From Pempheris klunzingeri (taxonomy: Eukaryota; Chordata; Actinopteri; Acropomatiformes; Pempheridae), in contig NC_092027.1 in the NCBI RefSeq assembly GCF_042242105.1, forward strand, positions 7,454,721 through 7,518,720: 64,000 nucleotides of DNA. Direction: 5' to 3'. This document shows positions 37,151 to 48,905 of this stretch, piece after piece. Made by a program: the position numbers and the translations under genes. The notes beneath the pieces are model-generated. The model saw only the letters and a program-made list of their open reading frames with translations, was not told where the DNA came from and ran no database searches. Within the stretch, counting starts at the first letter, position 1, and every line of letters begins with the position of its first letter.

Positions 37151-38320
37151 TTTAATGGAAAATGTAATCGCACGTCTCGTTCTTCTCCGGTAGACAGAGG
37201 GGGGTATTTTTAAAAAGTCCTTCCTGCGTCACTGCATGGTTTTGATGTGTCATGGCAGGAAAAGAAGGAGGTGTCACTAATAATAAGAATTTGAATGGTT
37301 CAATTGTACGTAGGTAGTTCAAGTTGGCCAGCATCAACACGCCAAACTGGAATTGAACTGTATTAATGTTACTAGTTCAACCTGTTTCTACTGGTTTCTG
37401 TAGACATTATTTTCTAGTTAATATATGTAAGGTTAACACTCTCCACAGCAAAGACATTACAAATAAATTCAGCAAAAAGCTGGAATATTTTGCAAGCTGC
37501 AGTCAGCCAAATGTGAGAAGTCTGTACATCCCATTTTAAGAAATTGTGAAATAATGGCTGCAAAATATACAGACCATTTTAGATATGTTACTAATTTTGT
37601 AATATTTCTTGATATTGAAGGTGTTTAAAACAGTTGCTGACAATTATAAATGAAATACTATCACTGTTTTTTGTTTGCACAGTAAAGTAAAACAACAAAG
37701 GACAAGATGTGTTTCCACTGTACTACCATGCAACAATAACGAAAATATAGAAAAAGTTTTCACTGTGACGTCCTTCCAATTATAAATACAAGTAACTCAA
37801 GGGAAAATGTTAATTTATTTGTCATTCAACGCAGGGATGCACAAAGAAATGCAAGTTGTAAGTTGTACAGCTGTTTTTTGAGCTGTTTCAGAGCGGAGAT
37901 GTGAGATGACCATGACAGATCCTCTGTGATACTGATTCCCAGTAACCTAAAAATATATGATATAGAATCAGAATCAGCTTTATTTGCTAAATATGTGATC
38001 ACACACAAGAAATTCGAAAAATAAACGATGTGAAGAAGACAGCAGTGCAATGAGTGGACAGATGCTTGAATAAATATGGGATGACTATGTTCAGGTTCCA
38101 TTGTATACATGAGGTAGATGGCTATGACAGGATATTAGTGCATACAGTATATACAGCATGTTTAGATTTTTATTCTACAGTAATGGTATGTTAACCATAA
38201 TGGTGCCATGAAGTATATAGAAATAAAATAAAATAAAGGAGGTGTTTTTATTATTTGGATGATCCACAGATGGTTGCTAGTTGAAAAACTGCATGTTAAA
38301 TCCACCTTTCCAGCAGGTGT
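37151..38320. other. Intergenic region between prrc2a and csnk2b
   Basis: About 1.2 kb, AT-rich, no gene seen apart from retroelement fragments at 37826-38030. Confidence 0.5.
37826..38030. mobile_element. LINE fragments: RT remnant and a separate 3' tail
   Basis: The minus strand around 37850-37965 reads FRLLGISITEDLSWSSHISA, the form of the C-terminal part of a teleost LINE reverse transcriptase. Directly beside it (37970-38022) is ATAGAATCAGAATCAGCTTT followed by ATTTGCTAAATATGTG, a common retroelement tail. The tail lies on the wrong side to belong to the same element, so these are two insertions. Confidence 0.5.
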
Positions 38321-38520
38321 AATACCGACAGTGAGCAGCGGGCGGCAGCAGAGCTCCGGCGGCTCCGTGCGCTGCCGACGGCTCCGGGAGGAAGAGGAAG
38401 AACGTAACCTAGAGGGTGAACCGGGAGGTGGTGTCCATCTTATTTACACCGGTGAGGTTGCTAAATTTTAGATCTGTCGGATTCTTCAGGAGTATAAAAG
38501 TTGAAAAGCCGGGTAAGTTG
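38320..38520 (+). promoter_or_regulatory. csnk2b: Candidate csnk2b promoter and non-coding exon 1
   Basis: A GC-rich island in AT-rich DNA with GCGGGCGGCAGCAGAGC, followed by GTGTCCATCTTATTTACACC and a donor GTGAGG at 38452; a second good donor GTAAGT is at 38513. CCATCTT is a YY1-type core. csnk2b coding begins in the next exon (acceptor at 39057-39059), so a non-coding first exon is expected here. The TSS is not determinable. Confidence 0.55.
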
Positions 38521-38819
38521 GCTGATTTAGTCACGTTACTGCGTTGAGGTGTTTAAACGCAGAGGCAGAGGGACCTCCTTAAAGCTAATCTTTGTCTTGA
38601 GGCCTGTTTTCTAACGATGCGCCATATTGAATTTCATTCTGGATCCTAGCCGCTAGCGGGGTTTAGCTTAGCAAGCTAACGGTGGCTGCATTAACTGTTT
38701 GTCGTCGCGTATGAGGACACCATAGATTAAAGTTTAGTTCTATCATCAATAACATACACTTTTGTTGGACTCAAGACCCCAAAAAGCTGCACTGCAACGG
38801 CAACTTTATGAAATTAACA

Positions 38820-38880
38820 GTGCTGAGATGATAAGTCTAGCTAGCCTGAGCTAGCTAGCTAGTTAGCCTAGTCCTCAGCT
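38820..38880. repeat. GCTAGC/TTAGC-rich low-complexity patch in csnk2b intron 1
   Basis: Repeated CTAGC units, including AGCTAGCTAGCTAGTTAGCC. A similar patch occurs in the prrc2a 5' region at about 19955-20005. Confidence 0.6.
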
Positions 38881-39069
38881 CCATACTTTCACTGTTTGGA
38901 CAAATTATTGACACAATATTGAGAAAGATTATACCCACCTCAAGATAGTAGTTTGGCAGTGGGAGCTCTTCGTGTTATTTTTAGCGTCATCAGTGAATGC
39001 AGTTTTGATGTAGTTGATTAATTTATGGGTCATGGAGTATTTTCGCCTCTCTTTCACAGGTTTCCAGAG

Positions 39070-42000
39070 ATGAGCAGTTCAGAGGAAGTGTCATGGATCT
39101 CCTGGTTCTGTGGACTGAGGGGAAATGAATTTTTCTGTGAGGTGAGTACATTGATCAAAAGCATGGTAAAATCAAAACTGGACTCGTCACTGTCAAGCAC
39201 AATTTTAAACATCACTAGTGACATTGAAACTCTTACTGTTCTCTTTATTACACGATCACACAGCCAGATCTGACCCTGATCTAAGGCCGTAAACTCTGCA
39301 TCAGGTCCTACATGAATATCTCCCAGAATAGAGACATGTCAGTCCCAAATCTGTGTGTAAAACGTATAACAGGAAGAATGTGATGTGGAAACCAACAAGC
39401 TGGGAAAAAATGTTTTTATGTGTCTGTTAAGTAAAAACACAATTTATTCTGATTGAGAAAAGTGTCCTATATAATGATTAAACAAATCATGTCATCATCT
39501 TGCTTGACACATTTTTTATCTGTGAGTTGCTAAGAAGGTTTCTTACCATCCAGAGTTTGTATTTTCAACACACTGTCAGTGACATGGTCCTGGACCAGAG
39601 CTCGGCCAGATCAAGCTCCAACTATTTTTCCTGTTCACAACTCAAGTCTAGTTTAAAATAGTGCTGGCATGCCCATACGTTAATTGAAAGTGTTATAGTC
39701 GCTGTAATCATTACTCGTGTTCATACTGGCCCTGTAGAGATCCCGGCCTAATGCAGCTCCAGCTTGTGACTGTGAACCCCTGTCTCTTACACTGGTGTCA
39801 CATTTGAAAGGAGTCTCTTCACTGCCTGTACAGGAGAAATGATTACAGGCAGATAGAGACTTAAAAAATGTGAACCTATCATTCAATTCTACTTGTAAGC
39901 CACACTAAGGTCTCAGTGAATAATCAGTTTTCTCCCCTAATTTCTCCAACTAAAGGTGGATGAAGACTACATCCAGGACAAGTTCAACCTGACGGGGCTC
40001 AATGAGCAGGTTCCCCACTACCGCCAGGCCCTAGACATGATCCTGGACCTTGAACCAGGTCTGTACATTGTTTTCATGTCTCCACATTCTCTAATTTAGA
40101 AATGTGCTGCTTTCCTTTCAAAATGTATAAAAAATTCTTTCATAGACGCACATATTGACAGTGTGTAAAATATATTGGTGCTGAATGGGTGCGTTGGTTG
40201 AAACAGTAGATAACTGTCCAGAGGGGAGAGACAAGCACCCCAAACATCTGCAGAAGAAGCCTAACAGCCTAAAAAACTGAATGGTGAGACTAAATGTTGA
40301 TTCACGTCTTCATTTACCAGTTAACATGTTAAATGGAGATCAAGAGGTAGGAGTAAAAGGAGTTCCAGGTGTGTCATTTATGAGACGATCCTGATCGTTA
40401 CTCGTGCTGCTCCTCTAATCTGTCGAGTTGAGCGCTGTCGCACATTTCATCTAATAAATAAAAATGAGAATGAACATTTGATCTCAGCATCCTTTTTGTT
40501 TTTAAGGATGTCTCCTTGTCAGATCATTAGACATACTTTAACACCCAGGAGTTTTTTGTTTTTTTTCCCATTATTGTGCGTTTTCACAGGAGCTTTGAAA
40601 CCAGCTGGTCTGCAGACTCCCTCAGAGCTTGTGTTGTCTTTGTTTTATGCCCTGCCAAAGCCTAGAAAAGAATCAGAAAACTATTATATGTCCCTGTTCT
40701 ATTTTTTTTTTTTAATTAAAAATAAGAGCTCTCTGTGGTTTTGGTATTCCCTCTCCTTTTGTAGTTTTGCATCTCTGTAAACTGTTCTCTGTTCCCTCTG
40801 GTCTTCAGATGAGGAGCTGGAGGACAATCCCAACCAGAGCGACCTGATTGAGCAGGCAGCCGAGATGCTGTATGGCCTCATTCACGCACGCTACATCCTC
40901 ACCAACCGAGGCATCGCACAGATGGTAGGCGCCAGCTGCATCAGCAAAATCCACTACTCCTGTCTGCATTAGGGAGCTGTTTTACAATTACATTTTATGC
41001 TTCTGTGCTAGAGACAGCCATGGCCGGAGGCATTGTGTTTTCTGGTTGTCCCGTCCGTCTGTACATAAGTTTTGGTCCCATTATGAGTTAAATAGACCAT
41101 AAAGTAATGCTTTAGGGCGGGACTACACGGTGACTAACCAATTAGGAGCGGTCGCTCTTCACTTCTGGCTCCAAAAAACCAAGATGGCAACGCCCGTAAA
41201 TCCAAACTCAAGGTCTCAGAACAGCAGTCCACAAACCAATGGGTGATTCCACATTGGCTACGTCCACCTGTTGTCTAAAGCCTCTGGTACAAACGTCCAC
41301 CATGACTCAGGATGAACTGATTAGATTTCAGTGGTCAAAGGTGAATGTGACCTCAATAAACACAATTTCGACATAATTCAAGAATTCAGTCGATAAATAA
41401 GGCAAACTTTCGCTCCAATGTCTGTTTGGATGAAGTGATGACATTTTATATCCAAAAGGTCAAAGGTCATCTGGCCGTTGTTCACTGCCAACAGAAGAGG
41501 AGATTGTGACCATATTTCACATCTGGTTTGATGTTGAATTCACATGGATTTAAACCAGCAAACCAGACGTCAGTTTAGTGGATGAGATCAAGTTTGTAAT
41601 ATGCATAAGAAAATATATAAACCTGGGTTGGACTTAAATAGATGAGTTGCGTACTTGAGCAAGTGACAGTCAGTCACAGTACGCGAGGCGGAGTTTTTAC
41701 CAGATGCTGGTGATAAACATCAGTCCTGTCATATCGGCTGCGTGGGTTTGGATTTATAGTTCAGTGTCTCTGATCTCGGCTACTGATAGCACTACTGAAA
41801 CACAAGATGGATGTAACGCACATAACCAGGCCAGAAACACACCACTAACCAGGGTTTCATACAGGTGCTGGAAATCCTTGAAAATGCTTAATTTTATGTG
41901 GTGTTTTCACTTGAAAAGTGGCTGGATTTGACTTTGGAGAAGGTTTAGTAAGGCTGACTATAACTTCAGCTTTAAAATAATATTTCAGCATTTTGGGAAA

Positions 42001-44243
42001 TATGCTACCTCTTAGTAAAAAAAGAAAACGAGCATGTGTCCCAAAATGTTGAGTTATTTATTTTAATTTCTCAGGTTTTTAGTGCTTGTTGCATTGTTAC
42101 CTTTGGCCGCTGTTACAGGAAAACAGGTAGTGGACTAACGAACAGGAATTGGTCATAAACAATATCCATCTATAGCTGATGCTGATTTTACATTGTGGCA
42201 GAGACGTATTGGTCTGGTTCACATTGATCACAATCAACAGGAGCCTGCTAAATGTCAGAAGATTATTTTAGATGATATGAACTCTTGAAAAGTCAAAGTA
42301 GTTGGAGGGCATTTATGTCCAGTATTGTATGTGTTGTAACATAGATATGTGCATATGATCTGTACTTTAATCAAAGAATTGTTGCCACCTATTATTATTA
42401 TTGTTGTTGTTGTTTTTGTTGACTCGTATCTTGATTTATACTTTGCAGTTGGAGAAGTATCAACAGGGAGATTTTGGCTATTGCCCCCGGGTCTATTGTG
42501 AGAATCAGCCTATGCTTCCTATCGGTGAGTAAAAACATGAATTCAAAACTTTCATTCTTAAATGCAATACATCCATATTTTAAAGTGTCACTCATGTTTA
42601 GCACAAGATGGTTGTTTTGGTTTACATGCACAAGGTCTTACTTCATCACTGTGATTTATTCAGAGAAATAGCTTTGCATGTTTGTAAAAACATGTAAAAT
42701 ACTTCAGTGTGTGAGACTGCTGTCTTACAGAGCGGTCTTTTAGACTGATTTGTTTAGGAAATTTTTACTGATAATATGTGGCCATGTTTTGAATTTAGTC
42801 ACAATGCCCTGTTTGCATGCTGTCCGAGTTTTCTGTCTGTGAAAGACCTTTCAGTGAACCAGGAAGTATGTGTGCTGTAGTAGCCGCTGTCTTTATCTCA
42901 GGTGTAGCATATTCACTTGATTTCATATCTGAGCCGGTTTGTTTCTTCCTCCACAGGTCTGTCAGACATCCCAGGGGAGGCTATGGTGAAGCTCTACTGT
43001 CCTAAATGTATGGACGTCTACACACCCAAGTCCTCCAGGCACCACCACACAGATGGAGCCTATTTTGGCACTGGCTTCCCCCACATGCTGTTCATGGTTC
43101 ACCCCGAGTACAGGCCCAAGAGGCCAGCCAACCAGTTTGTCCCGAGGTTAGTGCGGCAGGTCGAACTTCACACTCTGTGTTGCACTTTAGCAATAATTTA
43201 TCTACATTAAGGTTGAGCCGCTAACCCCAGCTAGCACTGTTAGCCAGCGTTGTTATCTGTGTTAGTGCGACTCTCGCTATATAGTCGTCAGGTAATTTGA
43301 AGGTTCTGAGTTTGATTTTAGCCTTGATACATTTTTATTTATTGATCCTGTGTTAACAGATAACTCAAAGTTGTGGTAAATAGGTTTATTTTTTTATGTT
43401 GTAAAACCGCTTTTAGTTGAAAAAAGCCTGAAATTTAAACTTAAACCAGATTGTAGGTTTATATTTTTACGTGATGGAAATCTTTGAGTGTGTAAGAATA
43501 CCAAGGAGTTTAAAACTCGAGAAAAAAACGGTTTGTACCATAATGAGTAATGCAATTTTCTTTTTGTTAAAATGGACGTTATGTTGGCCGTGTCTGAATA
43601 AACATGTATTAAACACACATACACATATAACAACTCAACCGGAGCAAAGTGTAATCACGTTCAGCACAGACATGTGGACATTAACCTGCAGGCTGTTAGC
43701 CACACTAACCAAACCAGCATGGCAACATTTAGACATGTTTCACCAGGAACGTCCCTGTTTCTAAACGCTTAAGGATACTTCAGGCACTTAGGTCTATTTT
43801 TTCCACATATCCACATCCTTCTCCTTTCTTTCTGTAGGGACGTCTGTTTACATCAGTCAGCCGTCAGTTCATAGAAAATGTCACATGATGGACAGTAAAG
43901 TGCCGTGATCGGAAACAATGAGAGCTTAAGATGTCACTGCGCTCTCCCTGAAAGCAAACACATTACTGACCACAGTTTAAACAGCCTCATTAATTTCAGT
44001 CTGAATGTTTGTGTAGCTGCTTGCCAGTTTTATTTGAGGTTCATATTTGTAGCTTTTGTGCCGCTCTGGGCGTTTCATCGTGTTTGCTAACCAGCGTAAA
44101 CAGCGTCCAGAAGAAACCCTCACATCATCTTATCACCTTTTTGTTTCTCCAGGCTGTACGGCTTCAAGATCCACCCCATGGCCTACCAGCTGCAGCTGCA
44201 AGCCGCCTCCAGCTTCAAGAGCCCCGTCAAGGCCATCCGCTAG
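39070..44243 (+). CDS. csnk2b: Casein kinase 2 regulatory subunit beta
   Basis: Regulatory subunit that dimerises and binds two catalytic CK2 alpha chains, setting substrate choice and stability of this Ser/Thr kinase. Six coding exons: 39070-39141, 39956-40058, 40809-40924, 42449-42524, 42957-43146 and 44153-44243; 648 nt, 215 aa, the same length as in mammals. It starts MSSSEEVSW with the autophosphorylation serines. The acidic loop [12 protein letters not shown] is at 55-66. The zinc-binding cysteines are in YCPRVYC (109, 114) and YCPKC (137, 140) and mediate dimerisation. The tail reads [14 protein letters not shown] where human has QAASNFKSPVKTIR as I remember it; I noticed no other differences. 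Every junction is GT-AG. The start is fixed by the invariant N-terminus. Confidence 0.99.
41017..41520. mobile_element. Nested teleost repeats in csnk2b intron 4
   Basis: 41017-41092 carries GGCCGGAGGCATTGTGTTTT then GGTTGTCCCGTCCGTCTGTA, and 41310-41520 carries the later blocks of the same repeat (GTCAAAGGTGAATGTGACCT; GATGACATTTTATATCCAAA then AGGTCAAAGGTC). Between them, about 41105-41290, is an unrelated repeat with CTCCAAAAAACCAAGATGGC and CAGTCCACAAACCAATGGGT. I read this as one repeat inserted into another. Confidence 0.55.
41972..42066. mobile_element. Small fold-back element, family member 1
   Basis: The left arm TTTCAGCATTTTGGGAAATA is matched by an inverted right arm, CCCAAAATGTTGAGTTATTT on the plus strand. 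It has the same arm sequence as the elements at 45413-46020 and 62673-62936. Confidence 0.6.
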
Positions 44244-44492
44244 AGCGTCCACGGCAGAGGAGGAAGAGGAGACAGAAGAGGAAGATTCATAGAGGGAGAG
44301 AGAGAGAAATGACACGAAAGAATTATCATCAGAAGGGGAGGGGTCACCTGCATTTTACAAAGCTTTTCAGATGCCCCCTCCCCACCCTGAAGACTGTATT
44401 ATTTTGGTTTAGATTAGGGCAAATGAAAAAAAGTGTAAAGAATTTTGAGTGTGAGCGAGATATAAAAACGCACAGCCATGATCTTAATCGTA

Positions 44493-44495
<3 letters not shown>

Positions 44496-44531
<36 letters not shown>
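44496..44531 (+). repeat. (CA)n microsatellite in csnk2b 3'UTR
   Basis: About 18 uninterrupted CA units some 250 bp after the stop codon. Confidence 0.95.
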
Positions 44532-44533
<2 letters not shown>

Positions 44534-45412
44534 GTACATACAAAAACAGATAAATGCAGCCACACTTTGGGATTCCATGCACGTACCTTACCAAACTCAT
44601 CAGTGCCAAAAACAGGAGGTGAGGCAAGAGGAAGCTGAACAATACAGGGGCTCAATGCTGCTGCTGCTCGCTGTTCGCTCACGTCACAGGCACACTGGAA
44701 ATTATATGATCGGTGGGTGACGCTTCAGGGAGCCGTTCCCTGTACAAAGGGTTTTATGTCCAGGGCCGTTAGAGGGGAAGCTGGGTCAGGTTTCACCTCT
44801 GGCTCCGTTTGTTCTGTATTTGGCACAGTTTGGTAAAGGGTGGTGGTAAACCCTCCGTCATTTGAAGCCTCCACTCCCCATTAACCCGCCCCGACCCCCA
44901 CCCCTTGCATGTACACTCAGGCTGGCACTCACAGAGACAGTTTGGACGTTGGCGACGGGTGTTTTTCTGTATCACTCGTACGTACATTTTGGTCACTGGT
45001 TTGTCCGATGTTTTGTGGTGGTGTTGCACAAAGCATTCTGTTGAATTTGCCTTAAGATTCAGAGAAAACACCCAGATTTTTGTTTTTGTTTTTCAAGAGG
45101 CACAAGCAACATTAGTTTAGTTGTGTTTTCTTTATGCTGTTAGAAGAGTTAAAGTAGACTTAAACTAGAAGATGAGTTTCTGAATCGTTCAGACAATTGT
45201 AACCAGCCTGTGTCATTTCTCCAGCTGTCTGTGTGTGTGTCAAAAGACTGTCTGTATTGGTACATAAGTGAAAATATAACCTATGCTACATTTTTGCGAG
45301 ACGTGTGCCCGCCCACCCACCCCCACCCCCCCTGGCCACCCGCCTGCTGGTTGCAGCAAGCTTAGCTGCGTTTGTATTGTCACCCCCCCCAGGCCTCATA
45401 GCTTCATCTCCC

Positions 45413-46020
45413 TTAAAGAAATAGCTTGACATTTTGGAAAATTTGCTTTCTGGTTGAGAGTAAATTAGCAGACCGTTGCCGCTCTGCGGTAATGTGAAGC
45501 TACCATGAGCAGCCCGTTAGCCTCGCTCGGCATTGTAACTTTCTGACTGTCAAAAGGTAGTAAAACCTCCATACCAGCACCTCTAAAGCTCACCAGTTAA
45601 CACATTATTCCTTGGTCGTGTAAAATCAAATGCTTTTTGTACATCTTTTTTTTAATATTTGTGATATTGTGCATAAAGAATACAAGACATGTCATTTTCA
45701 TAAAATGAGCACACCTACCTACCCCCATCCTGTATCTCCATAGCTAAATATGATACAAAAACACAATAAGCAGCAATGCTATACCAAAAAGTGGATTTTG
45801 TCAGCCTGTTTTCAGAGAGAAAAGTACAAATATGAAAAAGTAGCTTTTTGAACATATAAAATGAACAAATGCCATTTATTGTTGAGCTTTAGAGGTGGAA
45901 GTGGGCGAGCTGTTCCACTAAGCGACGTTAAGCTAACAGGCTGAGAGTGGCGTCTGTCTTCACGTCCAACTCTCAGCCTGAAAACAAGTATTTCCCCAAA
46001 TGTCAAGCTGCTCCTGCAAA
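45413..46020. mobile_element. Fold-back DNA element inside csnk2b 3'UTR, family member 2
   Basis: The left arm TAGCTTGACATTTTGGAAAA and the inverted right arm CAGCTTGACATTTGGGGAAA (minus strand) continue into matching CTTTCTGGTTGAGAG and TTTTCAGGCTGAGAG segments. The interior block CACCTCTAAAGCTCACCAGT is one I associate with a widespread percomorph repeat. About 600 bp, non-coding. Confidence 0.75.
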
Positions 46021-46628
46021 GATCGAGGAGGAGACTCTGAGAAAGAGGAATTTCGACAATCTGAATCCTTCGGCTCACTCCACCACTGCACTGACCCTAC
46101 TGGTGTCTCTCCACAGCACAGTCTCATTATTTATGTTCAGGTTTAGAGACAGACAGACAGACAGACCACCAGCCGCTTTGTGTTTTTTTTAGTTTTGTTT
46201 GGTTCAGTACAGTGGGGCAGATGCTCAGTTGCCCTCCCTTCACTCCCTCCCCTCTTTACTTTTGTGTGACTGGAACAAGATTGTTTTTGGATCTCATGAT
46301 ACAAGAGAAACGGTATTTATGTGTCCAGATTTTAACTAATGTTTGTCTGTGTTGTCGTCGTCTTTCTGCTACTGTCGAAGGGTGAGCAGGATTCAGAATT
46401 CTCAATAAACTTCTATTTTCTTTTCATACTCTTTTGTCCCTCATTTTCTTTTAGACTGCAGCCGCGCCCTCCTGCCACACAGTGTCAGTAGAGAGCTTAG
46501 TACTTCTGAAAAGCTTGGTTTTTCCTCATTTAAATATCTCTGAGGCACCAGTTGGCTTTAAATCTTTTCATGAAAACACCACATAACACAAAAAGACTGC
46601 AAAACACACAACTGTACTTGCATTCTTG

Positions 46629-46652
46629 GTGTGTGTGTGTGTGTGTGTGTGT
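46629..46652 (+). repeat. (GT)n microsatellite
   Basis: 12 GT units shortly after the csnk2b polyadenylation region. Confidence 0.9.
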
Positions 46653-47643
46653 TTTCCTGCAGTGACGGAGGGAATGATGGTTGACTTCTGGGTGTGGCTG
46701 CAGCAAAGTTTCACATGACTCTGAGTAACAGCATTGGTGGGGAAAAATGCACCAAGACACACAAAACAAATAAACACCATTTAACTGCATTGCCGCGATC
46801 ATAAGATCTCAGTCAGGCTAAAGTAATTACTTCTTAAATTAGCTTTTGGATGTCCTGAAGCCTTGTGATATATAAAAAGAAGTCAGAATGGAAATTCCAA
46901 ATAAGAATAATTCACATTTAATTTGAAGAGCTGCCTCTAAAAGCCACAGAAAACACCTTGAGACGCAAACAGCAGGAAACACTACAGTGTTGCCTCTCAA
47001 AATATGACTCATAAAAGTGGTTTTTTTCCCCTTTGCACGGCAGCTGTCTTTGGCTAAATGACTGGCGAGGCTGAGTTGTCTTCATGTGGCCGAGGCCTGT
47101 CAGTTTTTCCAGAGAGAGAACAGGAGGAGGTTCCTTCATGACTCAGGATAACCTCAAACCACAGCTCTGGACCTGCCCTTCTCCTCCACCTCCTCCCTTT
47201 ATTTCAGCGGCTCCTTTTGACTCCATGGAGAGGAATCCCCTATTTTTACAGTCGCTGAGTGTCTCCTAACATGCATCTTCCCCTGATTGTGTGCCGAGTC
47301 ATAATCATGTCAGTCCGGCTGCTCATGCTGTTGTCATGTGAAATGTTCAGCCTCTGCTTTGCCACACCCAGAAGCCTTATTGGGCTTTATTTTTTTTTGG
47401 GATGCCTCTGATACATCTATTAAGGAAATATGCCAGCCACAGAGACCACACGCAAAGAAAAAAACATGCTCCAAAAATAAGTATTGTTGATTGAAAATAT
47501 GCCTTTTTTAGAGGCTCTACTCTCCACATGTGATGCCTCGGTCCGTGCTGAGGTCGACAAGAATGTTACAAATCCTGGTTGTGTTTCATTAAGGCTCTAA
47601 CTTGATGAGCTGAAGCAACGGGTTTGGGAGGACTTTGCCTCCT

Positions 47644-47935
47644 ACAGTGCTGAGAAAAAAAGCCCCCCCCTCTGTTTTCATGTTTTGTCCTCTCACAAAG
47701 TTGAAGCAAAGTACATTTAATGTGACTTTTTTTGACCTGGATGAACATAAAAAAAGACCCTTAAATGTCAAAAGTGAGAATAAAAATACAAAATTCATGT
47801 TTGCAGGAGTATTCACACCCTCTTGGTCACATCTGGACGCTGCTCCCTGTTCTTCTCAGTTGGGTTGAGATCTGGGCTCCGACTCGGCTACTGCAGGACA
47901 TTAACATTGCTTTTGTTTGAATTAAACTGTTCATG
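47644..47935. mobile_element. Tc1/mariner-like transposon remnant
   Basis: It starts TACAGTGCTGAGAAAAAAA, like the TA plus CAGTGC end of many fish Tc1-like elements, and includes GAGTATTCACACCCTCTTGG and GTTGAGATCTGGGCTCCGAC, phrases I associate with that group. No transposase frame remains. Confidence 0.45.
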
Positions 47936-47944
47936 TGAAGCTAT

Positions 47945-48470
47945 TAAGTAGGATGGATTGAAGAAAATAATGGTCCCCAGAGGATGAACTCTACTGATCC
48001 TCTGATTGTTCCTCTCGCACCACCAGAAGGTCGTTTTCTTTGAATGGATGTTGCCTCTTATGTTGACGATCTTTTGTCTGCTCTTATTGTTCTATATGCT
48101 CTTCAATCAGAGCTTCCTTGTAAGAAAGAGAACTTGCGCTCACTGTCCCTCCCTGTTTAAGTAAAGTTTATATTAAACAATATTAACATTCGTGCTCCCC
48201 AGCTGATGAATCATAATCACTTTAGTGATCCTCTGATTTTTCCTCTGTCGTCACTGTGAGGCTAACATTTGCTTTTTCCCCGGCATGTATTGGATGGATT
48301 ACCATGAGGTTTGGTTCAGACGTTCATGTTCCCCTCAGGATGAACTGTAAGAACTTCAGGGATCAATCAGCAAAAAATGTAATTCGTCCAAAAATGTTGT
48401 TTCTGACCACATACTTGGAGAACCATCGGCCTCAGCTGTACTTTGTGTGTGATGCTAGTTAGCAGATGTT
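47945..48470. repeat. Two diverged copies of one dispersed teleost repeat
   Basis: Both halves carry a 'CC-C-AGGATGAACT' phrase followed by a GATCCTCTGATT-type phrase: CCCCAGAGGATGAACTCTAC with GATCCTCTGATTGTTCCTCT (about 47970-48015), then GATCCTCTGATTTTTCCTCT and CCCCTCAGGATGAACTGTAA (about 48228-48350). Family not assigned. Confidence 0.45.
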
Positions 48471-48659
48471 AGCTCAGGCCATGCAGCTTGTTAAACCTTC
48501 AGAAGCGTCACACTTCAATCAGTGACTGATTTAACGGGACTCCGAGTAACTTAGAAATGTTCTTATATCTGTCTCATGACCTTTACATTTTCATGGAACT
48601 GCCGAGTGTTTCTTCGCCTTCATGGTGAATCAACTGAAATCCCTCCACTTAACTAATAA

Positions 48660-48905
48660 TGTTGTCTCTGACAGCTGGCCTTTTCTGTTCCCCTCAGTCG
48701 TGGAATAACCTGCCACAGGAGAACAGGGAAGCCAACACACTTTCTTCTTAAAAGTCACTCTGAAAAACTCTGATTTTGATGTTTGTTTTACTGATTTTAG
48801 TCTCCTCATGTTTTTTCAACTGTGTTCTCATTGCCATGCCCATATAAAATGCTTTATAGCTTCTTTTGAAAGGCGCTTTGTAAAGGTTTTATTATTATTA
48901 TCATT
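48660..48905 (+). mobile_element. LINE 3' end with reverse-transcriptase C-terminal remnant
   Basis: A short frame reads SWNNLPQENREA, typical of the end of fish LINE ORF2 (pattern WN-LP). It is followed by a tail with TTTGAAAGGCGCTTTGTAAA and TTATTATTATTA units, the usual form of such 3' ends. Confidence 0.55.

Larger units (their letters stand above)
44244..46425 (+). other. csnk2b: csnk2b 3'UTR with polyadenylation signal
   Basis: Non-coding sequence after the stop, ending at AATAAA 46404-46409, which is followed by a T-rich and GT-containing stretch. It contains a CA microsatellite (44496-44531), C-rich runs near 45310-45395 and a 600-bp fold-back transposon. Use of an earlier poly(A) site cannot be excluded. 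Confidence 0.65.

Noticed and set aside
34217..38300. Missing PRRC2A C-terminal exons
   Set aside because: Read through for the expected blocks in three frames; only UTR-like and repeat sequence was found.
44009..44638. 209-aa frame overlapping the last csnk2b exon
   Set aside because: It reads the exon out of frame and continues into the CA microsatellite.
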